Source of the DNA: Whitmania pigra
Lineage: Eukaryota; Annelida; Clitellata; Hirudinida; Haemopidae
NCBI GenBank assembly: GCA_021613335.1
Contig: JAJTWR010000203.1
Location: forward strand, 1 to 64,000
Length of the DNA: 64,000 nucleotides
Direction: 5' to 3'
Shown one piece after another: positions 1 to 9,175 of the stretch. The notes beneath the pieces were generated by a model. It searched no databases. It had not been told where the DNA came from and saw only the letters and a program-made list of their open reading frames with translations. Position 1 is the stretch's first letter. Each line of letters opens with the position of its first letter. Both the position numbers and the translations under genes were made by a program.

Positions 1-424
1 CGTTCCGACGCAGGACGAAAAGAGGCGCCTTTCAGGACTAGCAGCGACGATCCGGCCCTAAGATACGGTATGAAATTCACAATCTTTTGCCGTTCTGGCG
101 TCACATAAGCGCGGACGCTATGACATCGAAACGATTAGCTCTGATACCGGTTATCAAGCTAGCGAACCGCGTGTCGATGAAGTCAGCGCTCAAGCTCATG
201 CGTTTGGCGATGGCTTGCATGAACTCAACATCGAAGCCCGCCGGAACGCCATCCTTTAAATACACGAAGGGCGGATAGGTCAGATCGGACCCGATGGAAA
301 GAAATCCACTCTTGATAGTTGTGGGTTCCGAATGGGCTGTGTGCGAAAGCGCCATCGTTAGCAGGAGCGAGGAGAGCGCCGCAGCGGCGCGCAGTTTCAA
401 CGACACTTTCCATGAGATGTGCAT
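1..424 (-). pseudogene. ABC transporter substrate-binding protein, family 3 (partial, frameshifted)
   Basis: This is the N-terminal part of a periplasmic solute-binding protein for an amino-acid-type ABC importer. A signal peptide (hydrophobic run LRAAAALSSLLLTMALSHTA) precedes the family start 'GSDLTYPPFVYLKDG' and the segment 'GFDVEFMQAIAKRM'. I place the start at 424 because AGGAGG lies just upstream; an in-frame ATG at 457 lacks such a site. The frame stops at about 101, but the neighbouring frame continues with 'YVTPERQKIVNFIPYL', the expected next family motif, so one base change separates the halves. The gene runs off the left edge. The solute cannot be told. Family assignment is confident; whether the break is real is not. 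Confidence 0.75.
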
Positions 425-433
425 TCCAGCCTC

Positions 434-470
434 CTGTTCAACTTTATTGTTCGACATTATTGTTGAACAG
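434..470. promoter_or_regulatory. Inverted-repeat operator upstream of the solute-binding protein gene
   Basis: CTGTTCAAC (434-442) and GTTGAACAG (462-470) form a perfect 9-bp inverted repeat. A third related half-site, GTTCGAC, lies between them. The array sits 10 bp upstream of the chosen start codon, a typical place for a repressor site. The regulator is unknown. Confidence 0.5.
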
Positions 471-509
471 TTTTCGAGGCGATGTCAAGCCTACATGCCG
501 GTTGCTGGT

Positions 510-797
510 TTAGGAGACCCATGGCAACGAACGGGCGGACGGCTTCCTTGAAGCTCGAGGACGGAGCGGAAGACGCCGCGCCGCAAGCTGCGGCGGGTTA
601 TGGCAGAGAAAAAAGGTCTCGACAGCGTTCAGCCACAATCCCGAGGTCGGCGTGAAATGGAACGCCCACATCGGGCGATTGGCGAGCCGCTTCAGAACAT
701 TGGGTTGCTTGTGGGTGGCATAATTGTCAGCGATGGCGTGAACGATCTTGCCCGGCGGGACGCAGCCTTCGAGCGTCTTGAAAAAGGCGAGGAACAT
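510..797 (-). pseudogene. IS630-family transposase fragment
   Basis: The translation contains 'IVHAIADNYATHKQPNVLKRL' region residues followed by 'FHFTPTSGLWLNAVETFF', the second Asp and the Glu-bearing part of the IS630 DDE domain. Only about 60 residues align; the upstream catalytic part and the C-terminus are missing or out of frame. No terminal repeats were recognised. It lies between the solute-binding protein gene and a livM fragment, so it is probably an old insertion that decayed in place. Confidence 0.7.
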
Positions 798-949
798 CCT
801 CTATGGATGTGGCGCGGTATAGAGCGGCCGATTGCGGCGCCGTCCTTTCACCTTCTGGCGCGAAATCTTTTGGTTAGCCGCCATGATCTGCGGCCTTGCC
901 GGCGCACTCGTGGGCGCAGTAAAACCAACACATCAATTCCGATTTCATC

Positions 950-1140
950 TGCTTGGACCGTTCTTTTCAGGGGAAGCGGCAGCTTAGCCGTTCCGTTTCT
1001 TGGAGCGATCGTTTTGACATTGCTTTCGACCGCCCTGGCGCGTTGGACGTGGATCGAACATCTGGTCAATGGCGCTTTGTTGCTGGTGGCGCTTTATGCA
1101 ATGCCGCGCGGCGTTGCTGGCCTGCCGCAAAGAGGTAACG
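950..1140 (+). pseudogene. livM-like branched-chain amino acid permease, C-terminal fragment
   Basis: The reading frame gives 'GSLAVPFLGAIVLTLLS' and then 'LVNGALLLVALYAMPRGVAGL', which matches the last two membrane segments and the conserved Pro-Arg-Gly end of LivM permeases. The rest of the gene is absent; upstream DNA belongs to an IS630 remnant. It is followed without a gap by a livG start, the usual liv operon order, so this is the stump of a lost branched-chain amino acid transporter. Confidence 0.6.
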
Positions 1141-1200
1141 GGCGAACCGTTGCTTGCCGTGGAAGGATTGTCAAAATCTTATGGCGGCGTGCGTTCTTGA
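1135..1200 (+). pseudogene. livG-like ATPase, N-terminal fragment
   Basis: Codons from 1135 read 'VTGEPLLAVEGLSKSYGGVRS' and then stop. This is the start of a LivG-type ABC ATPase, before its Walker A motif. The first codon is GTA, one base from a GTG start. Everything downstream is missing. With the preceding livM stump it shows that a branched-chain amino acid transporter was deleted here. The fragment is short, so the call rests largely on context. Confidence 0.5.
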
Positions 1201-1214
1201 AACCGGCCGAGTGG

Positions 1215-2090
1215 TCATGACCGGCTCCGGGCGCGATCGTTCGGGCGATCGTTAAAAGGCGCGGGTGCGCAACGAGGCAATACGTCCCCGGTAAAACCAA
1301 GATGGCTGGAAATCGTGCGCGCGAACTCTCGCACCCTCGCCGTCACAGCGCTGGCAGGGCCGATATCGATGGCGCGTTCGGGGCCGATCAGGGTGAGCGC
1401 GCACTGCATCTGCCCGGTATGATCGAAGAGCGGAACGGCGATCGCATTGATGCCCGGCACCGGACTGCCCGCGGTTGCCGAGCATCCGTTGGCGGCGAAC
1501 ATGGACGATGGCCGTGTACAGGGCATCGAGCGAGGTGGGCGCGCCGATAGCCCGGTTTTGCGCGCTCGCTTCCAATTCGACTGCAACCAGGGGCATGACG
1601 ATCCGCTCGGGCAGATAAGCGGCAAACAAACGCCCGGTGGCCGTGCCGGTCAGCGTGTAAACGCTGCCCGCGCGCAGATTGACATGGATCGGCAGTTCGG
1701 AATCTTGAACGTGCAGAATCGTTGGACCGTGCGTGCCCCAAACCGACAAGGTCACCATCAGCCCGAATTCGCCGGCAAGATCGATGGCTGCCGAGCGCGC
1801 CATATGCAAGGTATCCACCTGCCGCATACGCGATAAGCCAAGCTGCAACGCGAACGGCCCAAGCAGATAGCGTCCGTCAGCGGGTCCTGCTCGACCAGTC
1901 CGGTTTTTCGAAAACTCACCAGATAGGCGTGGACTTGCGCCGAGCGGCTGGCAACGCGCGCTGCGATGTCACGCAACATCGCCGGCCGGCCGATTTCGAC
2001 CATAGCTTGCAAAATTCGCGCACCGGCCTCGATGGACTGCACGCCGCGGCTTTCCGGCGCGCGAACGCGCGGCTTTGCCTCATTTGCCAT
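1215..2090 (-). pseudogene. IclR-family transcriptional regulator (frameshifted)
   Basis: The N-terminal part carries the winged-helix DNA-binding region ('GVQSIEAGARILQAMVEIGR', then 'LRDIAARVASRSAQVHAYL'). A second frame supplies the start of the ligand-binding domain ('ARSAAIDLAGEFGLMVTLSV', 'TATGRLFAAYLPE'), and a third supplies its end ('GINAIAVPLFDHTGQMQCAL', 'VREFARTISSHLGF'). Together they make a normal-length IclR protein of about 265 residues, broken by two or more frameshifts. It reads away from the liv remnants and toward the same side as trpEG. Its target is unknown. Confidence 0.75.
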
Positions 2091-2173
2091 CTCAACCCAT
2101 CAACCGTCCGAAGCGTTTCTGTCAGTGACTTTAGGGACCGGCATCGCGAGTGGCAAGAGACGAAGCATCGAAA

Positions 2174-4396
2174 TCACGCGGTCTTGGGCAAGGTAAACGC
2201 CAACCGCGCGACATTGCCGATGAGCCGCCGCCCGCTCTCGCCGGCAAGCGACATCAACGATTCGGGGTGAAACTGCACGGCGTCGATCGGCAGACTGCGA
2301 TGCTCGACCGCCATGATCACCCCATCTCGGTCGTGGCCGTCACGCGCAAGGCAGGCCGGCAAGCTCTCTGGCGCGGCTGCCAGCGAATGATACCGCCCGG
2401 CGCAAAAACCGTCCCGGATGCCGTCGAACAACCGTCCGCCGGCGATGCGCACCGCGCTGGCAACGCCGTGCATTGGCCGCTCCAGGCGGTACAGCGCGCC
2501 GCCAAAATATTCAACGATGCCTTGCAAGCCCAGGCAGACGCCAAAAATCGCCGCCCCCGCGCCAAGGCAGGCTGCAATGGTCGACGCAACGTCGAAATCA
2601 GCCGGAATGCCCGGACCAGGCGATAAAACCACCAGCGAGGGCGCAGCCTCTCTGGCAAGAAATGCGCGCGCTAGCCGCGGCCGTAAAACGGTGACGTTGG
2701 CGCCGGTTTCACGAAAATAACTGGCTAGAGTGTGAACGAAACTATCCTCGTGATCGACAAACAGAATATTCGGCCCTGCTCCGTTTCAAGCAGCCTGGCC
2801 TGCGATCCGATCGCTGGATGCTGCACGTTTGCCGGACAGGCAGACCCGCCCTCGTCAACCGCGCGCTTGACCGCATCGCGTAAGACCGAAGCCTTGAGAT
2901 GGCATTCGGCATCCTCGGCTTGCGGATCGCTGTCGAACAGCAAGGTAGCGCCGGCGCGGATTTCGGCGATACCGTCCTTTAGCCGGACGGTACGCAAGGT
3001 CAAGCCGGTATCGACGCCGCCATCGATGGTCAGCCGCCAAACGCCCCGCCATACCAGCGCCGAACCGAGGCTTCATGCCGCTCGATGAATTGCATCGCCC
3101 GGCGTTTCGGCGCGCCGGTGACAGTGACTGCCCAACTGTGGGACAAAAAGGCATCCAACCCGTCGAAACCAGAGCGCAAACGCCCTTCGACATGATCGAC
3201 CGTGTGAATCAGGCGGGAATAAAGCTCGATCTGCCGACGCCCGAGAATCCGGACAGAGCCGGGTTGGCAGATGCGCGCCTTATCGTTGCGATCGACATCG
3301 GTGCACATGTTCAGTTCGGCTTCGTCCTTGGCTGAATTCAGCAAGATGCGGATATGCTCGGCATCGCTCACGGCATCGCCGCCGCGCGCGATGGTTCCAG
3401 AGGCCGGACAGGTTTCGACCCGGTCGCCTTGCACCCTGACATAGATTTCCGGCGAGGCGGCAACCAGATGTTCGCCCTCGCCCAAATTGATCAAAGCGCC
3501 GTAGGGCGCCGGGTTCATGGCGCTCAAGGCGCGATAAACGGCAGAGGGCGCCGCCGGGCAAGCTTGAGTGAAGGTTTGACCCGGAACCACTTCGAACAGA
3601 TCGCCAGCGGCAAACGCTTTTCGCGCCAACTCGACGATCCGCCGATACGCCCCCGGCGCATGGTCGCAGCCCAAGGGCCGGTTGCCGGCCGGATTCACGC
3701 CGCGGGCAACGGTTTCGGTTGCACGCGACACGCCGGCGGTCGACTGGCCCTTGACGGTAAAATCGTAATATAACCGGTACAACGCTCCGCTGCCCGGCGC
3801 TTCGATGAGAATGCAATCGGGCAGATACAACACCAGATCGCGATGATCCTCGCCCCGCGTCAAATGCTGCGCGATCGCCTCCAGTTGGAAGGCGAGATCG
3901 TAGCCAAAAGCGCCATAGAAACCAAGATGCCGGTCGAGCGGCGACGCCAGGCCGGCCAGGAATGCGCGCAGTATGGCAAACAGACCGGGCTGGCGCGTGC
4001 GCTGCTCTTCGGCGAAATCCGCCGGGCCGGCCATCGCCCGCGCCACCGTTTCAGTGGCATTGCGGCCTGAATGTCAACGAAGGGCAGGCCGCACAGGATT
4101 TCGGTGAAAGCTGGCAGAAGAACAGCTCCTCGCCCGTTCAGCGCCGTGACGGTCAAACGGTTGCCGGTGGCGCAAAGGCGCACCGGCGGATCGACAAAGC
4201 CCAGCGCCTGCGGTCGGTAACGGCCGGAAAATTCAACAGCGCATCGCAACAACAGACCTGCCCGGTCATCCAGCGCCTGGGTGAGAGCGGCAAAAGGATC
4301 GGCCTGCGTCACCGGCTCGTAGCGCCGGACGATCTCCACCCCGCCAGCGGTGGTGAATCGGGCATCGTTTGGCAAGGGCAAAACATCGGGCGACAT
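2174..4396 (-). pseudogene. trpE(G): Fused anthranilate synthase TrpE(G) (frameshifted)
   Basis: This is a fusion of the chorismate-binding TrpE subunit and the glutamine amidotransferase TrpG, which make anthranilate in the first step of tryptophan synthesis; fused forms are known in several alphaproteobacteria. The TrpE part shows 'GAFGYDLAFQLEAI', 'FEVVPGQTF', 'PASGTIARGGD', 'DEAELNMCTDVDRNDKARIC' and 'VTGAPKRRAMQFI'. The TrpG part shows 'LSPGPGIPADF', 'FGVCLGLQGIVEYFGG' with the nucleophilic Cys, and 'VQFHPES' with the catalytic His. At least three frameshifts (near 4000, 3030 and 2700) break it. The start at 4396 has an AGGAGAG site. A tryptophan leader peptide lies upstream. Confidence 0.88.
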
Positions 4397-4433
4397 CTTC
4401 ACTCTCCTGGTCAAGGAGCCGAGGAAGAGTGCG

Positions 4434-4517
4434 CCGGGGTATTTAAGATAAACATCGTCCACCGCCGGTCACTCTCCGGCGACTCGTTGCGTCATGTCAT
4501 ACACGCATCGGCCCCGG
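4434..4517 (-). promoter_or_regulatory. Probable trp attenuator region
   Basis: Between the leader peptide and trpEG the transcript can form alternative pairings. CCGGGG (opposite 4512-4517), just after the leader stop, can pair with CCCCGG (opposite 4434-4439). A separate hairpin, CGCCGG/CCGGCG, occupies 4463-4481. No clean U-run follows the hairpin, so the exact termination step is not defined. Confidence 0.45.
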
Positions 4518-4519
4518 TA

Positions 4520-4573
4520 TCAGACGGGACGCCACCAACGCACGACAAGGACGGTACGGCGAAACTCATGCAT
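4520..4573 (-). CDS. trpL: trp operon leader peptide with tandem Trp codons
   Basis: A 17-residue open frame reads MHEFRRTVLVVRWWRPV and ends in TGA at 4520. Two adjacent TGG codons near the end are the signature of a ribosome-stalling tryptophan leader, and the frame lies about 120 bases upstream of trpEG on the same strand. Alphaproteobacterial trpE(G) genes are known to be controlled by attenuation through such leaders. A second in-frame start is not available and the ribosome-binding site is weak. The leader is intact although the gene it controls is broken as read. Confidence 0.65.
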   Translation of the reverse strand: MHEFRRTVLVVRWWRPV

Positions 4574-4621
4574 GGCGGGAGCTTGCCTGGCTTTTGTCGA
4601 TCCGTCAATCGATTTAAAAAT

Positions 4622-4664
4622 ATAGCTTGCTATTTATTTTCCGGGAAAATATATAGCAAGCTAT
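4622..4664. promoter_or_regulatory. Paired dyad operators upstream of the monooxygenase-like gene
   Basis: ATAGCTTGCTAT (4622-4633) and ATAGCAAGCTAT (4653-4664) are exact inverted copies whose centres are 31 bp apart, three helical turns. Each is itself a dyad with ATAGC/GCTAT arms around a 2-bp centre, as MarR-type dimers bind. They lie 24 bp upstream of the start at 4689, and a marR gene follows, so autogenous MarR control is likely. Confidence 0.6.
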
Positions 4665-4688
4665 TGTTCTGTCGATGGAGACACCACC

Positions 4689-5111
4689 TTGAAACCGCTC
4701 TTTCTGTCGCTCGCTTCCTGCCTGATCGTGGCCCAGGCGCTGGCTCAGACACCGCCTTTGAGCCTTGCCAACGCTCCGTTTCACGACCGCCCCCAGGTTG
4801 CATTTGAAACGCAACTCGCCAGCCCAACTCAAGGAGCAGTGACTCTGCTCAACATTTTCCATGTCGCGCCGGACCAGGGCGCGGCATTTCAAGCCCAGTG
4901 GACAAAAATTGCCGCTCACATGGCAAGCCAACCAGGCTTCGTCTCGACCCGCCTGCATCGCGGCGTTAGCCAATCCCCCCTCTGGGTGAACATTGCCGTT
5001 TGGCGCTCAATGGCCGATTTTCAAGCCGCCCTGGCCAGCAACGCCTTCGTGACTATGGCCAGAACCCTGGACGCGCCGTCGTTCCGCCATCTCTATCAAC
5101 CGGTCGACTGA
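4689..5111 (+). CDS. Exported antibiotic-biosynthesis-monooxygenase-like (ABM) domain protein
   Basis: The 140-residue product starts with a signal peptide (KPLFLSLASCLIVAQALAQ) followed by one ABM-like ferredoxin-fold domain ('VTLLNIFHVAPDQGAAFQAQ', 'SQPGFVSTRLHRG', 'NIAVWRSMADFQAAL'). Such domains form dimers that oxidise small aromatic compounds or degrade haem, but the fold alone does not give the substrate. The start is a TTG with GGAG eight bases upstream. Two MarR-type operators precede it and a marR gene follows on the same strand, suggesting an inducible response to a small aromatic compound or oxidant. Periplasmic location follows from the signal peptide. Confidence 0.7.
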   Translation: MKPLFLSLASCLIVAQALAQTPPLSLANAPFHDRPQVAFETQLASPTQGAVTLLNIFHVAPDQGAAFQAQWTKIAAHMASQPGFVSTRLHRGVSQSPLWVNIAVWRSMADFQAALASNAFVTMARTLDAPSFRHLYQPVD

Positions 5112-5151
5112 CGCGGCTTGCCACCGATTCCGCCGGACGGATGAGAAAACA

Positions 5152-5661
5152 GGATGGCGAAAAGGAAAGCTTCCATTATATCCAATCATCCCGTTTCTTG
5201 CTGTCCCTGCCGCCATGCCGCTGACCGCCACGATTCCTTTGGCTATCTGACCAATTAATCTCGCGCGCTTGTTTTCGCGCGCCCTGGATGCGCGTTTGAA
5301 CGCTCATGGCGTGGCGGTCGGTCAGTTCGGTTCGGCATACTGGCTCTTGCTGTGGGAGCAAGACGGGCTCACCCAATCGGAGTTAGGCAAGCGGGGGCGG
5401 CAGTCGAGCAATCGACCGTCGCCAATACCCTTGCGCGCATGGAGCGCGATGGTTTGATCCGGCGCCAAGCGCCCCCCAGGATCGTCGTAGCGCCTTCATT
5501 TATCTAACCAGGCGCGCAAGGGAACTGGAAACGCCCTTGACCCTTGCCGCCCTTGCCGTTCTGGATCAGGCGGCACAGGGACTGACGGCAATGAAAAACA
5601 GAGCCTTCTCAACGGGTTGCGGCGCATGATCGCCAATTTGAGCGCACCGCCCCCAGCCTGA
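5152..5661 (+). pseudogene. MarR-family transcriptional regulator (frameshifted)
   Basis: Reading across frames gives the usual MarR order: 'RHDSFGYLTN' and 'ARLFSRALDARLNAHGVAVG' (dimerisation helices), 'GLTQSELGKR' and 'ARMERDGLIRRQA' (winged helix), then the C-terminal helix ending at 5661. At least three single-base shifts break the frame, near 5255, 5395 and 5480. The length of about 168 residues is normal. It sits directly behind the ABM-like gene, whose operators it probably bound. It converges with the PspA-like gene, whose end lies 8 bp away. Confidence 0.7.
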
Positions 5662-5669
5662 TTGGCGCG

Positions 5670-6467
5670 TCAGGATGCCGGCAGGCGCTTTTGTCCCCCG
5701 CGCAAGGCCGCCAAGCGGGTCATGACATCGGCGCTGCCCGGGTTTTGACCGCTAGCCGCCGCCAGGGCCGCCGCAGCGATATGCGGGTCGCTTTTCTCTC
5801 CGGCTTGTCCAAGGAGAGCAAGCGGGCTTTAGCCAATTGCGCTTCGGCGGCGACGCGTTCCCGGTCGGCGCTGTCGCGCATCGCTTTCAAGGCGGTGCCA
5901 AGCCCGTCGCCAACGCCAGGCAAGCCCGCCGACCGGCGCGCCGCCGCCGCTTGCCGGTCGGCGGCGAGCCGTTGCTGTTCGGCGCGGCTCAGATCGCGCT
6001 GAGCGCGCTCCAGCTCGCCGCGGGCATGACGCAGCTTGCCCCCAGCCTCGGCATAGCTTTGTTCCAGAGCATACGCAGGAATTCCTCCGCCTCCACACGC
6101 ATCTTGCTTTTTCCCGTTCAATCTCTGGGCGCAATTTGCTCCAGCATCTCCAGCAAGGTGGCAAGACTCTTTTCCAACCCCGCCTTTGCCCGGCATCGCT
6201 TGCCGCCGCCAGCTGCGCGCCCAGATGTTCGGCTGCCGCCAGCCGTTGATGGTAGAGATCCAAAATCGCCTGCGCCTCGCGATTCTCCTTCTCGAACGCC
6301 AGGCGCGCCTCGGCGACATCCTGACCCAGCCGGTCCAGATGCTGTTCCATGGTGCGCAATTCCGCCTCGGTCGCAGCCTGCGGATCCCAGCGCACCAGAG
6401 CCTCGATCCCTGAGCGCACCGCTTGATCGGCCTTCACGCCGAGCAGATTCTTGAAAAAACCGAGCAT
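5670..6467 (-). pseudogene. PspA/IM30-like coiled-coil protein (YjfJ-like, frameshifted)
   Basis: The N-terminus 'MLGFFKNLLGVKADQAV' and the long alpha-helical coiled coil ('LRTMEQHLDRLGQDVAEARL', later 'GGKLRHARGELERAQRDLSR') resemble the PspA/YjfJ family of membrane-associated stress proteins. Three frames are needed to cover it to 'SADVMTRLAALRG', so two or more shifts are present (around 6180 and 5800). It is the last gene of a four-gene set with DUF350 and DUF2491 members, the same families found together in the E. coli yjfJ-yjfK-yjfL region. That context supports an envelope-maintenance role. Confidence 0.6.
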
Positions 6468-6486
6468 AGCGTCGTTTCTCCCACTC

Positions 6487-6900
6487 TCAACCGGCCAAAC
6501 TTGCCGCGTTCAAAAGACCGATGGCGATCTGCCAACCAGCCAATGCCGCCGCCGCCGCCACATCGCCTTGGGCGATGCGTTCTGGCAGCGAGCGAAAAAA
6601 CAGCCGGGCAACGGCAAAAACCGTGATTTGCACGATGATGCCTACCGCCCCCCAGATAACGATATCGACCGCGCCCGCGCGACGTGGCCAAGGTTGCGGC
6701 AATGGCAAGGCCAAGCCGATGGTGGCCGCCGACAAGCTGAGAGCCGCCGCGCCATTGCCAGCCGCGATCAAAACGCGCTCGTTCATCGGCGTCAGCAGCA
6801 TATGCAGCCCGACGCCGATGGCCAGCAGGGCTGCCGTGATCAGAAAATGCAAGGCGAGCAGCGGCAGTCCGCTGGTAAGCCCGGTCATGATATCGGTCAT
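6487..6900 (-). CDS. DUF350 family membrane protein (YjfL-like)
   Basis: The intact 137-residue protein has four hydrophobic segments arranged as two similar pairs (around residues 14-34, 46-64, 75-99 and 115-135), which fits the duplicated two-helix DUF350 unit. Its function is unknown. It lies between the PspA-like and DUF2491-like genes on the same strand, with only 19 bp to the PspA-like start and no gap to the DUF2491 stop. It is the only member of this cluster without a visible frameshift. Confidence 0.65.
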   Translation of the reverse strand: MTDIMTGLTSGLPLLALHFLITAALLAIGVGLHMLLTPMNERVLIAAGNGAAALSLSAATIGLALPLPQPWPRRAGAVDIVIWGAVGIIVQITVFAVARLFFRSLPERIAQGDVAAAAALAGWQIAIGLLNAASLAG

Positions 6901-7549
6901 TCAGCTAAATCCCAAGCTCGAGGGTGGCAGATCGATGCCAAGATAAAGCTCAACCCAGGCTTCATCGAGCGTTTCCGCCGCCAGGATCAGCAGATACTCC
7001 GCTTCCGGCGCCGGGGGGGCAAGATCAGTGCCGCGGGCATAGAGCATGGCCTGTAAACGCCGCTCGCTGACGCCATCCATCCGTTCGCGTCTTTCGGTCA
7101 ATAGCCGTGGCGGAATGCGCCGGTCGCCTGGCAACCATTGACGGCGATAAAGATTGCCATCCCTGGTTGAAATTCCGGCCAACCGATCATCCCATCTTCC
7201 GCAGCCAGCCAAAAGTTCCATTCATCGGCATCGGCTGGATAGACTTCATCGATTTTGGCGAAATAGCGGGCGGTCTCGGGCTGCCCTTGAGCCGAGAGGG
7301 ACACTTCGACAAAGCGCCCTTGGCCAGCGGAAAGCCAAAACAAGTCAGCTTTTTCCCCAGCTTCCCCCCCAGATGGCGAATCGCGCTGAGCGCAGTCCAC
7401 GCTGATGGCATTACCGCCTTTTTTTCCGGTGGCGGCACCGGCGATTGCGGCCCAAGCAAATAAAAAGGCGACGGGTCCGATCAGCATAGCCATGCCAAGC
7501 CGCAAATATTCCGGTCGATAGATACTGCCGCTCAAGGCGCTTCCGTCAT
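6901..7549 (-). pseudogene. DUF2491-like protein (YjfK-like, frameshifted)
   Basis: The conserved C-terminal half is clear: 'DEWNFWLAAEDGMIGWPEFQ' in one frame continues as 'TRDGNLYRRQWLPGDRRIPP' and 'AEYLLILAAETLDEAWVELY' in another, so there is a shift near 7170. Upstream, 'SGSIYRPEYLRLG' leads into a hydrophobic stretch. An ATG at 7549 overlaps the stop of the preceding gene. The family has no known biochemical role but travels with PspA-like and DUF350 genes. The precise N-terminus is uncertain because of further shifts. Confidence 0.5.
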
Positions 7550-8463
7550 GGTTTTTTGCAACTCCGCAACCCCCGGCCGCCGGTATTGGCTGAAACCGCC
7601 GCTGTCCGGGATTTGCGCACCGGCGAAACAGCCAAAATGACACACCGCCCAGAATGCCCCACCAAAGCAAATTGCCGCCTGTTGTACCGTCGCTCTTCTC
7701 CCCGATCGCTTTTGGCGGGCATGAAAGCTGGATCGCGCGGTTGATCCGCCCGCTTGGCGATGGCCTGGTCATCTGGGCCAGCTTGCCTCTGCAAGTCCGG
7801 ATCGGTCTGCGCCAGCTTGTCCGCTTCCGCCCGCCAGGCGAGATAATCGGGATCTTGGGCGTGGTGGTGAAAGAACTCGGCATGGGATGGCCGGGTGAGC
7901 GAATTGAAGCGCATGAACATCATGCCCGCTTCAGCAGACCAAAGCGCGCCGTTCCTTGAATAGCTTGGCGGCAAAACCGCGCCTGAACGAGCAGGGGCGT
8001 ATTGCCCCCCCGATGGCGCGGACAGGGTGCGCGCCGTTTCTGGGCAAAGGCGCCGGGCCGGACGGCGGGGCGGGTTTTGCCGGCGTTCGTAATCGCCAAG
8101 AGCGCGGCGCGATTCCGCCCGCGACGCATCGCGATCGGCGCGTCGACAAGGGGGGGTGCGAACGCCCGAATCCGAGGGTCGCGAATAGCCGCCGCTCGAT
8201 GAAGGGCCGCTGCCAGACAGGCTTGGCGCGCGAACGCCCGAACCGGACGGGCGCGAATAGCCGCCGCTCGATGCGCCGCCTGACCGCCCGCCGCCCGATC
8301 CGCCGCCGCGCGCCTCGACATCGCTGCCAGCGCCGGTCGCAACCAGAAAGGTTGCCAATCCGGCAAATACCGGCGCCGCGCGCATACCCGCCGTCGGCCC
8401 CAGGTGAGCAACCGTCATCGAACCGGCCAAAGCGATCGCCAATCCTTGCTGCCAAACCCTCAC
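7546..8463 (-). pseudogene. Gly/Ser-rich membrane-anchored protein of the Yjf-like cluster (frameshifted)
   Basis: After a hydrophobic N-terminus ('GLAIALAGSMTVAHL' and 'APVFAGLATFLVATG') comes a long Gly/Ser/Pro-rich segment with repeated 'GGYSRPS' motifs. A conserved block follows ('MFMRFNSLTRPSHAEFFHHH', 'DPDYLAWRAEADKLAQ'), then a C-terminal membrane helix in another frame ('GNLLWWGILGGVSFWLFRR'). I favour the GTG at 8463, preceded by AAGGAG, over the upstream GTG at 8484. Frameshifts lie near 8100 and 7790. It is the first gene of the PspA-like cluster. I do not recognise a function; the architecture suggests a cell-surface or periplasmic low-complexity protein. Confidence 0.45.
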
Positions 8464-8654
8464 GCTGCGCTCCTTTTTTGCCACGAAGAGGACGGTGGAC
8501 GCGCCGGATTGGCGAGCGAAAGCGCGGCCGACGAATGAACGGCCAACACGAAGCTGCCGGGCGACGGATTGTGGCGTGGGGAGGAAAATTATTCAAGCTC
8601 TCCCAAAAAAAACCGACGCAAAGCGCTGGGGCGACAACCGTGTTCGGCCATGCT

Positions 8655-8945
8655 GGGGCCACTCTTGCGGGTGGAAGTCCCATCGTAAGCTGGTCACAGA
8701 GAGCGAAGCGCAACTGCATGAGGGCGACCGAGGGTGGGGAGGAAGCGCGGAGCGAAGCTGCGGGCCGATGAACAAGAATCGGCATCATCCGGTTGATCCG
8801 CGCCTATCTGAACAGCGGGATCATGGCGGGTGGCGTGGGTCTAGGAAACGGGTAAGGGGAACGCCGCAAGGCGGACCGCTCTCCTCCGCTGCTGGTGAAC
8901 GTCCTGCTCGACGAAGCGGACAAGGAACTGGAACGGCGGGCCTGT
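8655..8945 (+). mobile_element. Degenerate group II intron remnant
   Basis: The stretch from about 8667 has the look of bacterial group II intron RNA domains. From 8793 the DNA encodes 'IRAYLNSGIMAGGV', then 'GTPQGGPLS' and, one frame over, 'LLVNVLLDEADKELERR'. These are the conserved motifs preceding the YADD active site of intron-encoded reverse transcriptase/maturases. Large parts are deleted: the 5' reverse-transcriptase region, the YADD box and the maturase domain are absent. It is a fossil and cannot be active. Confidence 0.65.
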
Positions 8946-8984
8946 GGAGCCTCAACTGGTTGTCCCGGTTCAGGTGGAGGCGAC

Positions 8985-9175
8985 GGATGGATATTTTGGA
9001 TTTTAAAAAGCGCCGTGCGGTCGATGCCAATTATAATATGCGTCCAATATGGCAGATGCTTTTTCCGGTGTTCAGAGGAGGGATAAGCACAAGCATAGGC
9101 CCATTCCTCAAGCGCGGTTTGGATGAAGCGTTCAGCCTTGCCGTTAGTTTTGGCGTATCCACACCCGATATGACC
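8985..9175 (-). pseudogene. IS481-family transposase C-terminal fragment
   Basis: The minus-strand frame reads 'KTNGKAERFIQTALEEWAYA' followed by 'AYPSSEHRKKHLPYW'. This is the segment around the catalytic Glu and the tail of the IS481 integrase core. The rest of the element is absent, and the fragment directly abuts the group II intron remnant. No terminal repeats could be assigned. Confidence 0.6.
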
